This document shows, piece by piece, positions 10,715 through 20,908 of a stretch of 64,000 bases of DNA; position 1 is the first letter of the stretch, and each line of letters begins with the position of its first letter. Where the stretch lies: the NCBI GenBank assembly GCA_029962745.1, contig CM057162.1, forward strand, positions 9,967,574 to 10,031,573, written 5' to 3'. The notes below the pieces were generated by a model that searched no databases, was not told the origin of the DNA, and saw only the letters and a list, made by a program, of their open reading frames with translations. Source of the stretch: Echinometra lucunter (lineage: Eukaryota; Echinodermata; Echinoidea; Camarodonta; Echinometridae). The position numbers were made by a program, and so were the translations under genes.

Positions 10715-13700
10715 CTGTGCATGATGAAAAACCAACAACAATTGAATGTTTACATGTATATGTAAAGATATGTGTAGGTGATAATATGAAAGCAGAAACT
10801 TCTATGTGCATTTAATTTTCGTTCATTTCTCCGAGTGGTTCATTGTATGGGAATACTTCACTCTGCAAAATGATGGAATTCCAACTGACACAACTGATTC
10901 ACGGAGGTTTGTCCTTATACAAATTGCTGTCGTTTAAAATCTGTGAAAATTTCATGTCGCAAAGATTTCTGGTCTTACACTGAAATGAACGCATATGTTA
11001 ACATTCGGAGGATGAAAATATATATATAGTGTAATTATGTAAGGTGAATGTCACACTTAAGTCAACATACTACTGTAAATGTTTCCATTTCTTTCACTCC
11101 TTTTAAAGACGCTAGGTCGTGGGCTTTCATGGGGAATGGATCATAATATTGCTGACACCAGACTTTGTGAAAAATACCTGTAATAGAGCTACATTTCCGG
11201 AGCACAGCAAAACAATCTGTCCCACCACAAACATGCTTCGGCCTGCTTCGGGCATTCTCGGGGGAGGGAAAGTGAGATTATGACTTTGCCATATGCGGAA
11301 AGGGTGAAGTATACAGAGCATTACGTAAGGTCTGTTGGTCATAAAACTCACAGTGATGGACAACACCTGTTACTGGGTAAGCACCCATGGTGTCAAATTC
11401 CCCATGAAAGCCCACGACTTAGCGTCTTTAAGAATCTATGCGCCTTTCATTATAGTGCCAGAACAAATATTTTAGTCAACCTAGTTAGCTTTCTTGCATC
11501 TAATGCCAAATCATTTAGGACAATGTGCTTTGCATTTGAAGGGGGTGAGGAAGAGGGGCACCCATACATGCCCCCTTTTTTTCATATGTAAGATAAGATG
11601 ACAAATAAATTGAAAAAAAGTCTCTTTCTAAGGATGAAAATCTATGTTGCATGTACAGTCTACTAAAACAGAAGATAACCAAAGGCCTTGCTTGTGTTTG
11701 TTGAAATAACTACGTGTAGTACAACTTTCACTTGCCTTCTGTCAAAGTGAAATTTTGTTGGGTAGCCATGGCAACTAGTCATGTGATCTTGCCTGCTCTG
11801 TGCATCCATGAACCGATGGTGGCAGCTTTCTTCAAGGCAGCAATACTGAATGGTACAAAGTAGACTAAAATTACTTCACAATCACAAGGCAAAGTGAACA
11901 TAATACATTGAAACCTGTATATAAAGACCACCCAAAAGGAGACGAATGCAGTCTTTATGAGCAGGTGGTCTTCAAGTCAAGGTTTTTGTAATACATGTTT
12001 CAATGGAAAAAATTATTCAAGGCAAACAAAAAATTGTGGTCTTTTCTATACAAGTGGTCACTGGAGCAGGTTTGACTGAACGTGCATAAGATTAACACCT
12101 AGAATCCCATCAAATTTTCATGCATGTGTCACAACTAAGCTTGAAATATGTTCCATTTTTTAGTGTTCATGTTGAAGAAATGGTGCTTAGTGCAACAGAC
12201 TTATTTCAAGTAAACAAGTAAAATGATCTTATATGAAGTTCGGAATAATGATAGGAATACTAAAATAAAATTTTTAGTTAACTGCAAGCCTTTTGGTCAG
12301 AGTAAAGCCAAATTGGCTTCAAATCGCAGACAATCCCAGGGCTGCCATGACGTCAGTACGATTCAGAATTGACTCCGCTTTTATTCCTACAAGAAGACTC
12401 GCGATAGCCCAGGATTTCAATTTTGGTATTCATACGACTATTTGGAACTTTGATCATTAAGATTACACACGTTTTAATAATCATATTGAATGCTATAACA
12501 ATTTTTTTTTTTAATCGGATGGCAGACAGATTGTACAGTGTGCTGCGGGCTTTAGGGTCAACGTCGCAGTTAGGATTTAGGTTAGGTTGAGGGTTAGGAC
12601 TAGTGACGATTTGGTATAGCATTCGGTGTAGGGTGAATAGTTCAGCATGTGATTAGTTAGGAAAATGGCATGGAACAATTTTTTGACAGAGCATGTGTTT
12701 TACAAAGTGCTGGAGCATGCCCATAACTGAAATGGGGTGAGGGGGAGAAATATATTGTCAGGTGAATTATCACTGGGTCTACTCCCACTGTGTCTAATGC
12801 CCGTTTGGTCTCATCCCACATTGTCTAATCCCATTTCGTCTACAACCAGTTTGCCTAATAACCATTTGGTCTAATTGCCACTTAGTCCATTAACTATTTT
12901 GTCTAATTCCCAGTCGGCTATGCCCATTTCGTCCAACACCCATTTGGTCTAACACCATTAAGTCTATCTGATTTGGAAAAACTGGTAATAGACTTAACAG
13001 TCATTAGACCAAATAAGGAAAACTATGTAGACGAAGTGGCAATTAGACCATTTGATCATAAGACAAACTGAAAATTAGACCAAATGATGGTTGGACCAAA
13101 CAACAATTAGACCAAAATGATAGTAGACCAAACAGGTTTAGCCATGGTGGTATTAGACGATCTGGCAATTAGACCAAGTGGTAGTAGACCAATTGGCTTA
13201 AACCAATTGTCATACCATAGGTTGCTGCTGCGAGAGAAGCGAGAAGAAGCTATCATGGTTCTCAGCGAGGTGGATCTCTAGAAGGTGATTGGTTGCATAA
13301 AAGCGTTGACAGTAACGACACACGAATCGATGGCACACCATGTAATGATCTTCAAAATCACTCATACTGGCAAAGGATTGGTTGCAGCCATGCACGTGGC
13401 ATTCACAGCCAGTACTGAAAGAAGAATAATACAAACAGCAAATAGACATGAGTGTGATGGTACAAGATTTCGCATGAGATGAAAGAGCAACCTTCCATTC
13501 AACGCTGCAAAGCCTTGTTGAATAGAAATTACATGTACGTCGCGATATTTCACCGAATGCCAAATCTTGTACCACTGCACGAATTAGAACATTCATTATT
13601 TGTATTGTATAACGTCTCAGAAGTCTGAGAAATTGATGAAAATAACCAAAAAAAAACAGTAAAATTTTAGTTTAGAAAAATTACTGAAGGTGGAAAGAAG

Positions 13701-15197
13701 TTCAGACTGCAAAAAATAAGGCCTGGCTAGGCTGTGCGCAAATCTTGTATCTGTAGATGTTCGCGACTTGCTGGCCTGAGCAACATTGAATACATGTGTA
13801 CTGCGCAAGCTCACTGTGACATCACAAAAGAAACAAACAAGTAATTTGTGGGAATCTAATGTGACGTCGCGCTAACCGTGCAATGGTAAATTTTGGATGG
13901 TACATGTACACATACAGTGGTACAAAAATAGCATGTTTAGCTTACACAGACTTGCGTACAAAAAGCTGAGTAGGCGTTGTACAATACCGGGTATTTGTAA
14001 TAACCCACAGAAGTACAGAGCTTTTTAGAGGTCTACATTAATCATCTTCAATCCTCAAATTGGCAACAACTATTATTTTTCTTCCACTCTTACATAGTTT
14101 GAAAAAAATAAAATAGATATAACATGAACCAAAATGAATTGTGATTGTAAAATTTGAGCGGAAACTGCCAATTTGAACGCAGAAATAGTGATTATATATT
14201 ATTCACTGCATTGCCAATTTAAAGAGTTTAATGATTAGTTACACTTAAACTGCTCTAATTCGAGAACGCCACACCATACAGCGATGGGAATGGGCTCAAA
14301 TTTGTCAGTGCATTTTTCTCTTTCTGCTCATGTATGATATGTACTGCCCAGCATTCTGGACCAACAGATACTGCAAAAACGTCTCCTAAAGGTGACATTG
14401 TACCTCTATGGGATAATGCATAAAAATTTAGGCGCATAGTTGAAGGAAAAAAATATAAAGAATACATCGAAATAACAGTGGTGCTTCTGTGAGCTCACTC
14501 ATGCAAGGATACTTATATCAAACACCTACGTGTACCTCTTCTGCCACAGATGTGTAAAATTGCAAGTGTGCATTCTCAATCTGATGTGAATTTCAAAGGG
14601 GCTGGAACACCAGCTAAAAAACATCCAGAAAATTTTACTAGATCAAGTTGATAGAGATTAGATTATTGAAATGATATGAAAATAGTATATTTCATCATTC
14701 TACAATGTAAAAATTTTTTTTAAATATCTAGGCTTAATTTGTGATTTATTCTCAAGTTATAACATCGTAAACCTACAGATCAAGTGTTGCTGCCTACACA
14801 CCATTGTTTCCATTTGAATAAAGCTCAGCACATTTAATGAAAACAAGAAAAGAAAAATGAATAAATACTGCTTACTTACTGATTCCACTTCAAAAGCAAA
14901 GCCTGTGCATTTTCTGATTTTATCTTGCAAAGAATTTTTTTAAAGGACTACTTACTACATCGTTTCCTGTTCATCATTTGGACTGATGATCCTTTTTACT
15001 GCACTGTCAGACCCATACTGCACATTACTTGAATCAGCAGGTTGGTCGGAGATGTGAACCTTACCACTCCCGATGAACTGTTTGGCCAGATGGGAATCAA
15101 GCCTACGGTCAGGAGATCTCTCTCTTTTTTGCATCTGGATCTGGAGTCGGTGCCACTCGTACCATGCAGCTACATTGTAACAAGATAGCCCCTGACC
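10598..15197 (-). CDS. ZNF511: ZNF511-like C2H2 zinc-finger protein, partial gene of four exons
   Basis: Four minus-strand exons join in phase: 15197-14956, 13414-13216, 11845-11736 and 10714-10598. Together they encode three C2H2 fingers, two C-x4-C-x12-H-x4-H and one C-x2-C-x12-H-x4-H. The spacing, the segment HDSFFSLLSQQQPM between fingers 2 and 3, and the tail after finger 3 (KFHFDR) resemble vertebrate ZNF511 (HDSLFQILSERQDM, DFRFDK). The 80-residue exon before the fingers was not recognised as homologous to the human N-terminus and is assigned by splice phase only. The start exon and the final exon were not found. ZNF511 is a poorly characterised, presumably nuclear, zinc-finger protein; nucleic-acid binding is inferred from the fingers. 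Confidence 0.7.
11107..11427. mobile_element. Inverted-repeat element with TTAA flanks, inside a ZNF511-like intron
   Basis: The left end AGACGCTAGGTCGTGGGCTT is matched by its reverse complement on the right (..AAGCCCACGACTTAGCGTCT), with arms of about 30 bases. TTAA lies on both sides (11103-11106, 11428-11431). The 321-base element has no obvious protein and is non-autonomous. A TTAA target again suggests a piggyBac-like mover. Confidence 0.75.
11736..11845 (-). CDS. ZNF511: ZNF511-like gene, exon with finger 3
   Basis: A 110-base exon encoding YCCLEESCHHRFMDAQSRQD followed by HMTSCHGYPTKFHFDR. It contains one C-x4-C-x12-H-x4-H finger that aligns with the third finger of human ZNF511, including the tyrosine before the first cysteine pair. 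It enters in phase 0 and leaves in phase 2. The donor reads AG|GCAAGT, the consensus for GC-AG introns, so this intron appears to use a non-canonical GC donor. Confidence 0.75.
11905..12085. mobile_element. pogo/Tigger-like MITE, degenerate
   Basis: Begins TACATTGAAACCTGTATATAAAGACCACC and ends CAGGTTTGACTG, with ..GTGGTCTTT.. motifs in both orientations. This resembles the short non-autonomous elements at 58136-58308 and 59252-59410. The ends are too diverged for a firm boundary. Confidence 0.5.
12775..13200. mobile_element. Fold-back made of inverted ~15-16-bp minisatellites
   Basis: From 12775 to about 12968 the unit GTCTAATNCCCATTTG repeats about a dozen times. From about 12985 to 13200 the reverse complement (CAAATGG..ATTAGAC form) repeats similarly. 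Two mirror-image minisatellite arrays make one large imperfect fold-back. This architecture recalls fold-back elements known from sea urchins (TU type), but no sequence relationship is claimed. It lies just beyond the donor of the 13216-13414 exon, inside the ZNF511-like intron. Confidence 0.75.
13216..13414 (-). CDS. ZNF511: ZNF511-like gene, exon with fingers 1 and 2
   Basis: A 199-base exon between a TTTCAG acceptor and an ATG|GTATGA donor. It encodes finger 1 (C-HVHG-C..H-YMVC-H) and finger 2 (C-RY-C..H-LAEN-H), then HDSFFSLLSQQQPM. These two closely spaced fingers followed by a HDS..F..LS motif are the clearest ZNF511 signature in the window. The exon enters in phase 2 and leaves in phase 0, matching both neighbouring exons. 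Confidence 0.85.
14004..14412 (-). mobile_element. piggyBac-type MITE family B, copy 1
   Basis: A 409-base element with ends CCCACAGAAGTACAG and TGTACCTCTATGGG. The flanks are identical ATAA tetramers (14000-14003, 14413-14416), a variant of the usual TTAA. Compared with 31638-32046 it is reversed. It carries the same three ATTGGCAA/TTGCCAATT motifs as family A and the same order of internal blocks. It lies in the intron between the first two recognised ZNF511-like exons. Confidence 0.8.
14413..14955. other. Intronic DNA of the ZNF511-like gene
   Basis: AT-rich sequence. I looked on the minus strand for the conserved pre-finger segment of ZNF511 and did not find it. No repeat was recognised. 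Confidence 0.4.
14956..15197 (-). CDS. Candidate upstream exon of the ZNF511-like gene
   Basis: A 242-base open stretch between a TTATTACAG acceptor and a GTAAGT donor. It encodes 80 residues including CYNVAAWYEWHRLQIQMQKR and a polar serine/aspartate-rich second half. Two bases (TA) remain at the donor and join with the T at 13414 to give a tyrosine codon, so it splices in phase to the finger exon. I do not recognise the protein segment. If unspliced it would stop at TAG (14955-14957). Confidence 0.5.
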
Positions 15198-15533
15198 CTG
15201 TAATAAACGAAAAAATAATCTAAGGTCAAAGGTCAAATTCCCAGGATTGGATGGAGGAGATGGAGGGGAGGGGGGGGGGGCTGGTATGTCTTACCGAGGC
15301 TTGTACATGTACATCATCCGTGTACATCACTTTCTGAAAAGCACCCTAAACGAGAATTGAAGAGTGGTTTTGATACCCAAAACAGGGAATCCTGTCTCAA
15401 CATTTCCCATTTTCATACCCTTATTACAGGGATTTCATATATCACCCTATTCAAAGATTACATTTTCTGAATTTGAAAAAAAAAAAATATAGGCTTACAT
15501 GTTGATTTTTACTTGATATTTGCTGTTTCTCGC

Positions 15534-15606
15534 TAGCACAATAGGTAGGGCATCAGTCTTGAAAGGTATGTCCCAGTCGTTAGTCCCAGGATCGAGTCAC
15601 GTCGTC
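15534..15606 (+). repeat. tRNA-derived SINE head or degenerate tRNA-like sequence
   Basis: GCTAGCACAATAGGTAGGGCATCAG resembles a tRNA A-box region and CAGGATCGAGTC a B-box, about 45 bases apart. The order and the CATCAG anticodon-arm-like sequence recall tRNA-Lys. The stems do not pair well enough for a functional tRNA, so it is read as a SINE head or pseudo-tRNA. Confidence 0.5.
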
Positions 15607-15984
15607 AGGCACGGTAAGTCAAGAAATAACAGAGTAAAGAAGAAAAACGTGGAAAATACAGTGTCTCCGAGCTTCAATATTTCTTTTTTAGCGGGGGGGG
15701 GGGGGGGGGTACATATGGAACTCTTTCTCAGAAATGTTGTCAAACTCACAAATATTTCACCGCTGAATCTTGTGTAACAGTTAACATTAAAAGTTAGTTG
15801 TGCAGATTGTCCCTGCCGCTTGCACACAAATGAGCACGCACGGTCCGGCCCTATTCTCCAGGTTTGCCTTTACTTCAAGTTAAGTTCAACTTCACCTTCA
15901 TTCTCACCCTGACATAAGTTAGATTTAAGTTACTTCTTCTTTGCCTTTTACTGACCGAATAGATAGAGTCCAATGCACCTTTGG

Positions 15985-16090
15985 CTCTGCTGGCATGGCT
16001 CTGCGCCGCGCGCTAGCTTCCTAGCCCACTTCTTTTCTTCCTCGCGCCGCGCCGGGCGCGGCCGGCGACAGCGGGCTTGTACTGCGCAGG
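15985..16090. promoter_or_regulatory. Short CpG-rich patch, possible promoter
   Basis: About 100 bases of GCGCCGCGC / GCGCGGCCGGCG sequence stand out sharply from the AT-rich surroundings and lie upstream (minus strand) of the ZNF511-like exons. It could be the promoter of that gene. An ATG in fair context follows at about 15994 on the minus strand, but it could not be joined in phase to the 15197 exon. Confidence 0.25.
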
Positions 16091-16673
16091 CCAGGCCTAG
16101 CACAAGCTTCACCTTCAGATCTAGTCAAGCTCAACTTGTCCTTGCACTGCAGTTGGGGCAGCTAGCGTAATTGCAAACATGAATATATTTAAATAATTCA
16201 AACTACATCACATAAAAGTAAACTAAACTGAAAAAAAAACTCTCATAACTTAGTTCGGTCTAACTTACAGCATTCAACTTTCAAGGACGCAAAAGTAAAC
16301 ATCCAGTAAACTGGTGGTAAAATTAGCTAGCTGATCTGAGCTAGCTGCACGCGCGCCCTCTCCCGTTAATTCCCGCCTTAATATTCCGTGATACTAGTAC
16401 TTAGGTGTATTATAGTTTCTGAGTATCTTCCATCTTCGTTTATTTCCCAGCGAATTCATTATTTTTTCTTCTCGATTTTACTTTTTTGCTCCTTTCATAA
16501 GTGTTATATTTTATGTTCAGCCATAAAAATGTTTTAAAAGCAATAACAAACAAATAACAATTACAACAATAACTACAACACACGAAACGTACAACGGCTC
16601 CACCTTGCACAAATTTACAGGTATAAAATATTATAAAGCCGGACTGGAATTCAATTGAGGAATTTCTGTGATC

Positions 16674-16830
16674 AATCCACCGGCGTAGCCAGGATTTCAT
16701 TTTTTTTTTTAATTTGGGGGGGGGGCAGTAGTGCGCACTCAATGCTTACTGAACATGCAAAGCGCGCTTCCTAGCTAGGGCGGACCTAGGGGTGGGGGTG
16801 CCCCAGAGAGGGAGGAAGCTTTGATATTTG
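16674..16830. repeat. GGCGTAGCCAGGATTT..G-run repeat fragment
   Basis: Starts CCGGCGTAGCCAGGATTTCATTT and carries a poly-G run (16716-16725) followed by a GGGTGGGGGTGCCCC stretch. The same end motif recurs at 18095, 19545, 20305 and 40010-40035, so this is part of a multi-copy family. Confidence 0.55.
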
Positions 16831-16853
16831 AGGGGCTCGGTGGAGTATTTATA

Positions 16854-17067
16854 TGCTAACCCACACAATAGTCATTTTGAGATAATCGCTTTTGAAAGTT
16901 TGAAAAGATCCTTAAATCATGTTAATGATTCATAAATGCCCATATTTTGCTAAATGACCCTAACATACTCAAGATTGAATAATCAGTTGAAGAAATTTAG
17001 TGATCAACATTTTGGTGAATTTCTAATAGATATATTCAAAGTCACAATTTCAATATGTGGGTTAGCA
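16854..17067. mobile_element. GCTAACCCACA inverted-repeat element, short copy
   Basis: Left end TGCTAACCCACACAATAG and right end TATGTGGGTTAGCA are inverted. Interior is AT-rich with no coding capacity. A longer relative lies at 20320-20908. Confidence 0.6.
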
Positions 17068-17360
17068 CTTTATTGCAGCTAGATTCATTTTATTCTGTAA
17101 AAACTCATATATTACCAATGATTTCTCACTTAGAATACAATAGAAAATGCAATAAGCTGTATGACTCCTCTACACATTTTGTCCTTTCCCACATAATCAT
17201 TTGAGACCGCAAACTACTATGATCGATTAACAGGCATGCAGTATTATCATCGTGGGATTTATAAGTTTTAAAAAAAAAGAATAATGTACAGTCTTACTTC
17301 CTAACTCTTACATGCCTCTTCGTAAAAAGATCAATGCTGCATGAATAAAGTGCTATAAAC
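17068..17360. other. AT-rich DNA, nothing recognised
   Basis: No coding exon or repeat end was identified between the two repeat blocks. Confidence 0.35.
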
Positions 17361-18005
17361 CAGCGGCGTACCGTGGGTTAACACATTGGGGGGGGGCACC
17401 GAGCATGGACGTACGCAGAAATTTTTTTGAGGGGGGGGGCAAGGCGCATAGAATTTTCGAAGAAATGCGAAAGCAAGGGAGCGAAGCGACCGAGCTGGTC
17501 ATGAGGGCGCTTTTGCATTTTTGAAATTGAAAGTGAAGGATCTGGTGTACACTTTTTGTGGATTTTTTTAAATTTTGGGGAAATGGTGCATTTTGCTATA
17601 GATACCACCCTGTTTTTTTCTTAGTTTTACGAGCGAGCGAAGCGAGCGAGCCGAAAATTACAAATTTATTGCAATAAAAGAGATTATATCTTATTACCAA
17701 AATACACTATCGGACCACTATAGTATAGGCCAATATATTTTTGGTCTTGTCACCTCGCTGCCAATATTTTAGTGCGTCCATGGTCTATTGTTTCTGTCCG
17801 AAACCATCATCTCTCTAACCATTACGAGCAAGGGAAGTGAGCAAAGAAGCACACACTCACCCTTTCAGTAAATTACATTGTGAGCATATTATGACACATT
17901 TAAATTATTCATTTGGTCACCTCACTCACCCAATTTTTGCTTGAAAAAGACCATTAAGCAATTATTTAACAAGCGAACGCAGAGAGCGAGGAAAATATAC
18001 TTTTT
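17361..18005. repeat. G-run / GAGCGAGCGAAGCGAGCGAG composite repeat
   Basis: Begins with GCGGCGTACCGTGGGTTAACAC followed by poly-G tracts (17391-17397, 17432-17440). GAGCGAGCGAAGCGAGCGAG-type stretches recur (near 17477, 17631, 17828 and 17971). Such G-tract plus GAGCGAAGCGAG segments also occur at 19355-19460, 19730 and 19915-19940. No protein was recognised. Confidence 0.55.
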
Positions 18006-18094
18006 TTTCATTTGTAGAAGTGATATTTACTCATCGAAATATAAACATAATCAATTCGATACCCTGTGTGCTGAATATGAATCCGTTTCAGGTA

Positions 18095-20320
18095 CAGTGG
18101 CGTAACAGCCGGGGGGCAGGGGGGCACTCTGCCCCCCCCCCTGAAGGATTTCAGCGGGAAAATATACCAAACCAACGGGAAAAATGAAAAGGAGGGAAAG
18201 GAAGAAAAAGGAAGGGAGAAAGGGAAAGGAAGAAGAAGAAAGGAAAAGAAAGAAGAAGAAAGGAAAAGAAAGAAAGAGAAAGGGAAAGAAAGAAGGAGAA
18301 AGGAGGAGAACGGGAAAGAAAGGAGAAAGGGGAAAAAGAAAAAGAGAGAGAGAGGGAAAAGAGGGAAAGGGGGAAAAAAGAAGAAAGCAAAGGGAAACCA
18401 AAAAAAAAAAAAAATGAGGGAAAATTTAGTACCAAACCCGGAGTATCCCGGTGCTCCACTCCCTGGACAACCGCAGTGGCTTTCCCTGTAGACTGCCATC
18501 AGGTCCCCTAGGCCAGAACCCTGGGCCCCACCCGCTAAAGGCTTCGCAACAAGCAACTCGCGGTGCGGGCTTATCTCCGCATATTCTATATCTAGACTTA
18601 GTTACCGGGAAATTTTCGGCTCTGCCCCCCCCCCCCCGATAACAGGCAGAAAATGTATGAGACCGGTAACAGACAACGAACAATTCAAAGAAACGTCAGA
18701 GCTTCCGCGCTTCGCGCGGGAGGGGAAAATCACCATCCCTCCACCCTTCCCCTAGCATGCCTATTAGGGAGTGCGCTTTGCACTAACGTTTTCCTGAAAG
18801 AAAATCCTAGCTACACCACTGATTCTAAACTTACCGGGAAATTTTTGGCTATGCGTATGCCCCCTCCCCCCCCCCCCCCCTCGATAACAGGCAGAGAGCG
18901 TAAGAAGAGCGGGAACTGACAGCGAAAAAACGTCGGAGCTTCCGCGCTTTGCGCGGGAGGGGGGAAACTCCCCCCTCCCTGCACCCGTCCTCCTAAAATG
19001 AAAACCTAGTTGCGCCGTAGAAGATAGACTTAATTACGATGACGAACAATGCAAAGAAACGTCGGAGCTTCCGCGCTTCGCGCGGGAGGGGGGGGGGAAC
19101 TCCCCGTTCCCTGCACCCTCCCCTCTTGGTGTAAATTCCGGGGGGTGGGGGATCTATCACCCCCACCTGGGGGAGAGAGGGGATGGTGTGTACAAATTTC
19201 CCGCCATGCAGACACACTTTTTAAAGAAGAAAATATATTTTGATTATTAATCAGTTAGTAAAAATTCTGAATATATATCTGTCATAAACAATCATCATAT
19301 TTTAGAATTTCTATTTGAAAATGCTACTGAAAACAAAAAAGTGGTTATTTTTGGCTCGCTCGCATCGCTCTTTCGTCATATTTTTGGATTTTTATTCGAA
19401 AATGCGATTCAGAAGCAAAAAAGTGATTATTTTTGGCTCGCTTGCTTCGCTCGCTCGCAAAATAGATATCAAAATGTGTGTGAGAGGGAAAAAAAATCGT
19501 TAAAAAGTTTTTAATCCCCACTCCTCAAATTGGATTTACGCCGGTGGAGCACTACCGTCCTCCTAAAAATGCAGTCCCAGCTACGCCACAAATTCTAGAC
19601 ATAGACTAGTTACCGGGAAATTTTTAGGCTCTGCCCCCCCCCCCCCCCCCCCCCTGATAACAGGTACCAGACTGTTACGCCCCTGTTCAGGTACCTTGCT
19701 CACGGTCTGAAACCAATCTGTCTTACAAGCGAGCAAAGTCAGCGACGCCCCCCCCCCCCCCCCCGCCCCATGTATAGATTCGTCAGCAAAATACAGTAGA
19801 ATTTTTGGTAACTTTGTGAACCTCCTCGCTGCCCAAACATTATGATATTTTGCTAACTCGCTTCTAAAAATATGATCGCCGTGGCCTAAATCATTTTGTT
19901 TCTAGCTTTTACTAGCGGGAGTAGCGAGCTAGCGAACGAACAGATCAGAATTTTTGTTTTATTTTGTCTAGGCCATCTACTGAAAGGGCCCTTTTTAGGT
20001 AAACTTCTTGGAGTGGAATCCAGATGTGGTTATTACTAACATTCTATGAGTGGAACAGCAGCAGCCTATAATTTCATATTGAGACACAAGGTGCAAACTG
20101 ATTCCTTTCATAAGCATAGCATCGGCATTGGTTAAGTTACTTGAAAGCGAGCGAGCGTCTCACGATTTATTCCATTTTCCTTTTCCTCCCCCCCCCTTTC
20201 TTTCCTCTTTCCTTCTCCTTTCTTTCACTTCTTCTTCTTCTTTTCTTTTGCCATTTCCATGCCGAATGGGGGGGGGGGGGCACGTGCCCCCGTGCCCCCC
20301 CCCCGTAGTTACGCCACTGG
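18095..20320. repeat. Composite repeat block with AGTGGCGTAAC ends
   Basis: The left boundary ACAGTGGCGTAACAGCCGGGG and the right boundary CCGTAGTTACGCCACTG are inverted copies. Inside are a 235-base polypurine tract (18183-18417) and about three degenerate ~230-base tandem units (18600-19240). Each unit runs TTACCGGGAAATTTT, C-run, GATAACAGG, CGTC(A/G)GAGCTTCCGCGC and then a CCTAG..CGCC-type end. The same unit type forms the insertion at 39713-40034. No transposase was recognised; probably nested non-autonomous elements. Confidence 0.6.
18183..18417 (+). repeat. Polypurine tract (GGAAAGAAGAAGG)
   Basis: About 235 bases almost purely of A and G on the plus strand, ending in an A-run. Such tracts can form triplex DNA. 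Long phenylalanine/serine frames on the minus strand arise from it and are not genes. Confidence 0.9.
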
Positions 20321-20908
20321 TGCTAACCCACACAATGAACTTTTAGATGTTAATTAATGAAGACCATGTCAATTTATCTTATAATTATGAATAATCAATT
20401 TTTGTTTTGTGATCATAAAATACAATGCCAGACTGTTCTTAAAGTCAATGATTGTAGTATTTTCTCGTCAAGTCTGAACAAAATTAAAAATTCGCCCAAA
20501 ATGTCATGATCTATAGATTAAGCATGACAATAATGTTAACCCAAAAGTATCGAAATAACTTAACTTCTCACTAAATGCTTTAATTTTCTTCATGCTTTAT
20601 AGCTCATCTCCACAAAGCTTTCAGAAGAGCTGGGTTCACAGTCAGAAACAATGATTTGTTCTGATGAAAACTCTGCCCATTCCCCTCATTTGTCTCTTTT
20701 TCAGACATGCTGCTGTCTGCTTCCGTGGGGGTCGCCATCTTGAAAAGTGTGGCTTAGCACTCAGTTCTTCCTCCTATAAGGAGATGCGATTTTTTTCCGA
20801 GACAAAATGGTGCACAAATTTCAAAATGACATTAGATAGATCAATCTTTCAGGATGATTAGAAGCACGTACTAATTTTTCACAAAACTCACCGTGGGTTA
20901 GCACTATA
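20320..20908. mobile_element. GCTAACCCACA inverted-repeat element, long copy
   Basis: Left end GTGCTAACCCACACAATG and right end CACCGTGGGTTAGCAC are inverted. The interior is AT-rich without coding capacity. It directly abuts the composite block that ends at 20320, suggesting nested insertions. Confidence 0.55.

Noticed and set aside
13362..13580. Search for the conserved ZNF511 pre-finger segment just upstream of the finger exon
   Set aside because: A frame with KYRDVHVIS gave only weak resemblance to the expected motif, and no splice sites supported it.
15534..15606. Functional tRNA gene
   Set aside because: A- and B-box-like strings are present, but the stems do not pair well enough.
18008..18556. 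Phe/Ser-rich minus-strand frame of 182 residues
   Set aside because: Translation of the polypurine tract within a repeat block; no domain and no splice context.
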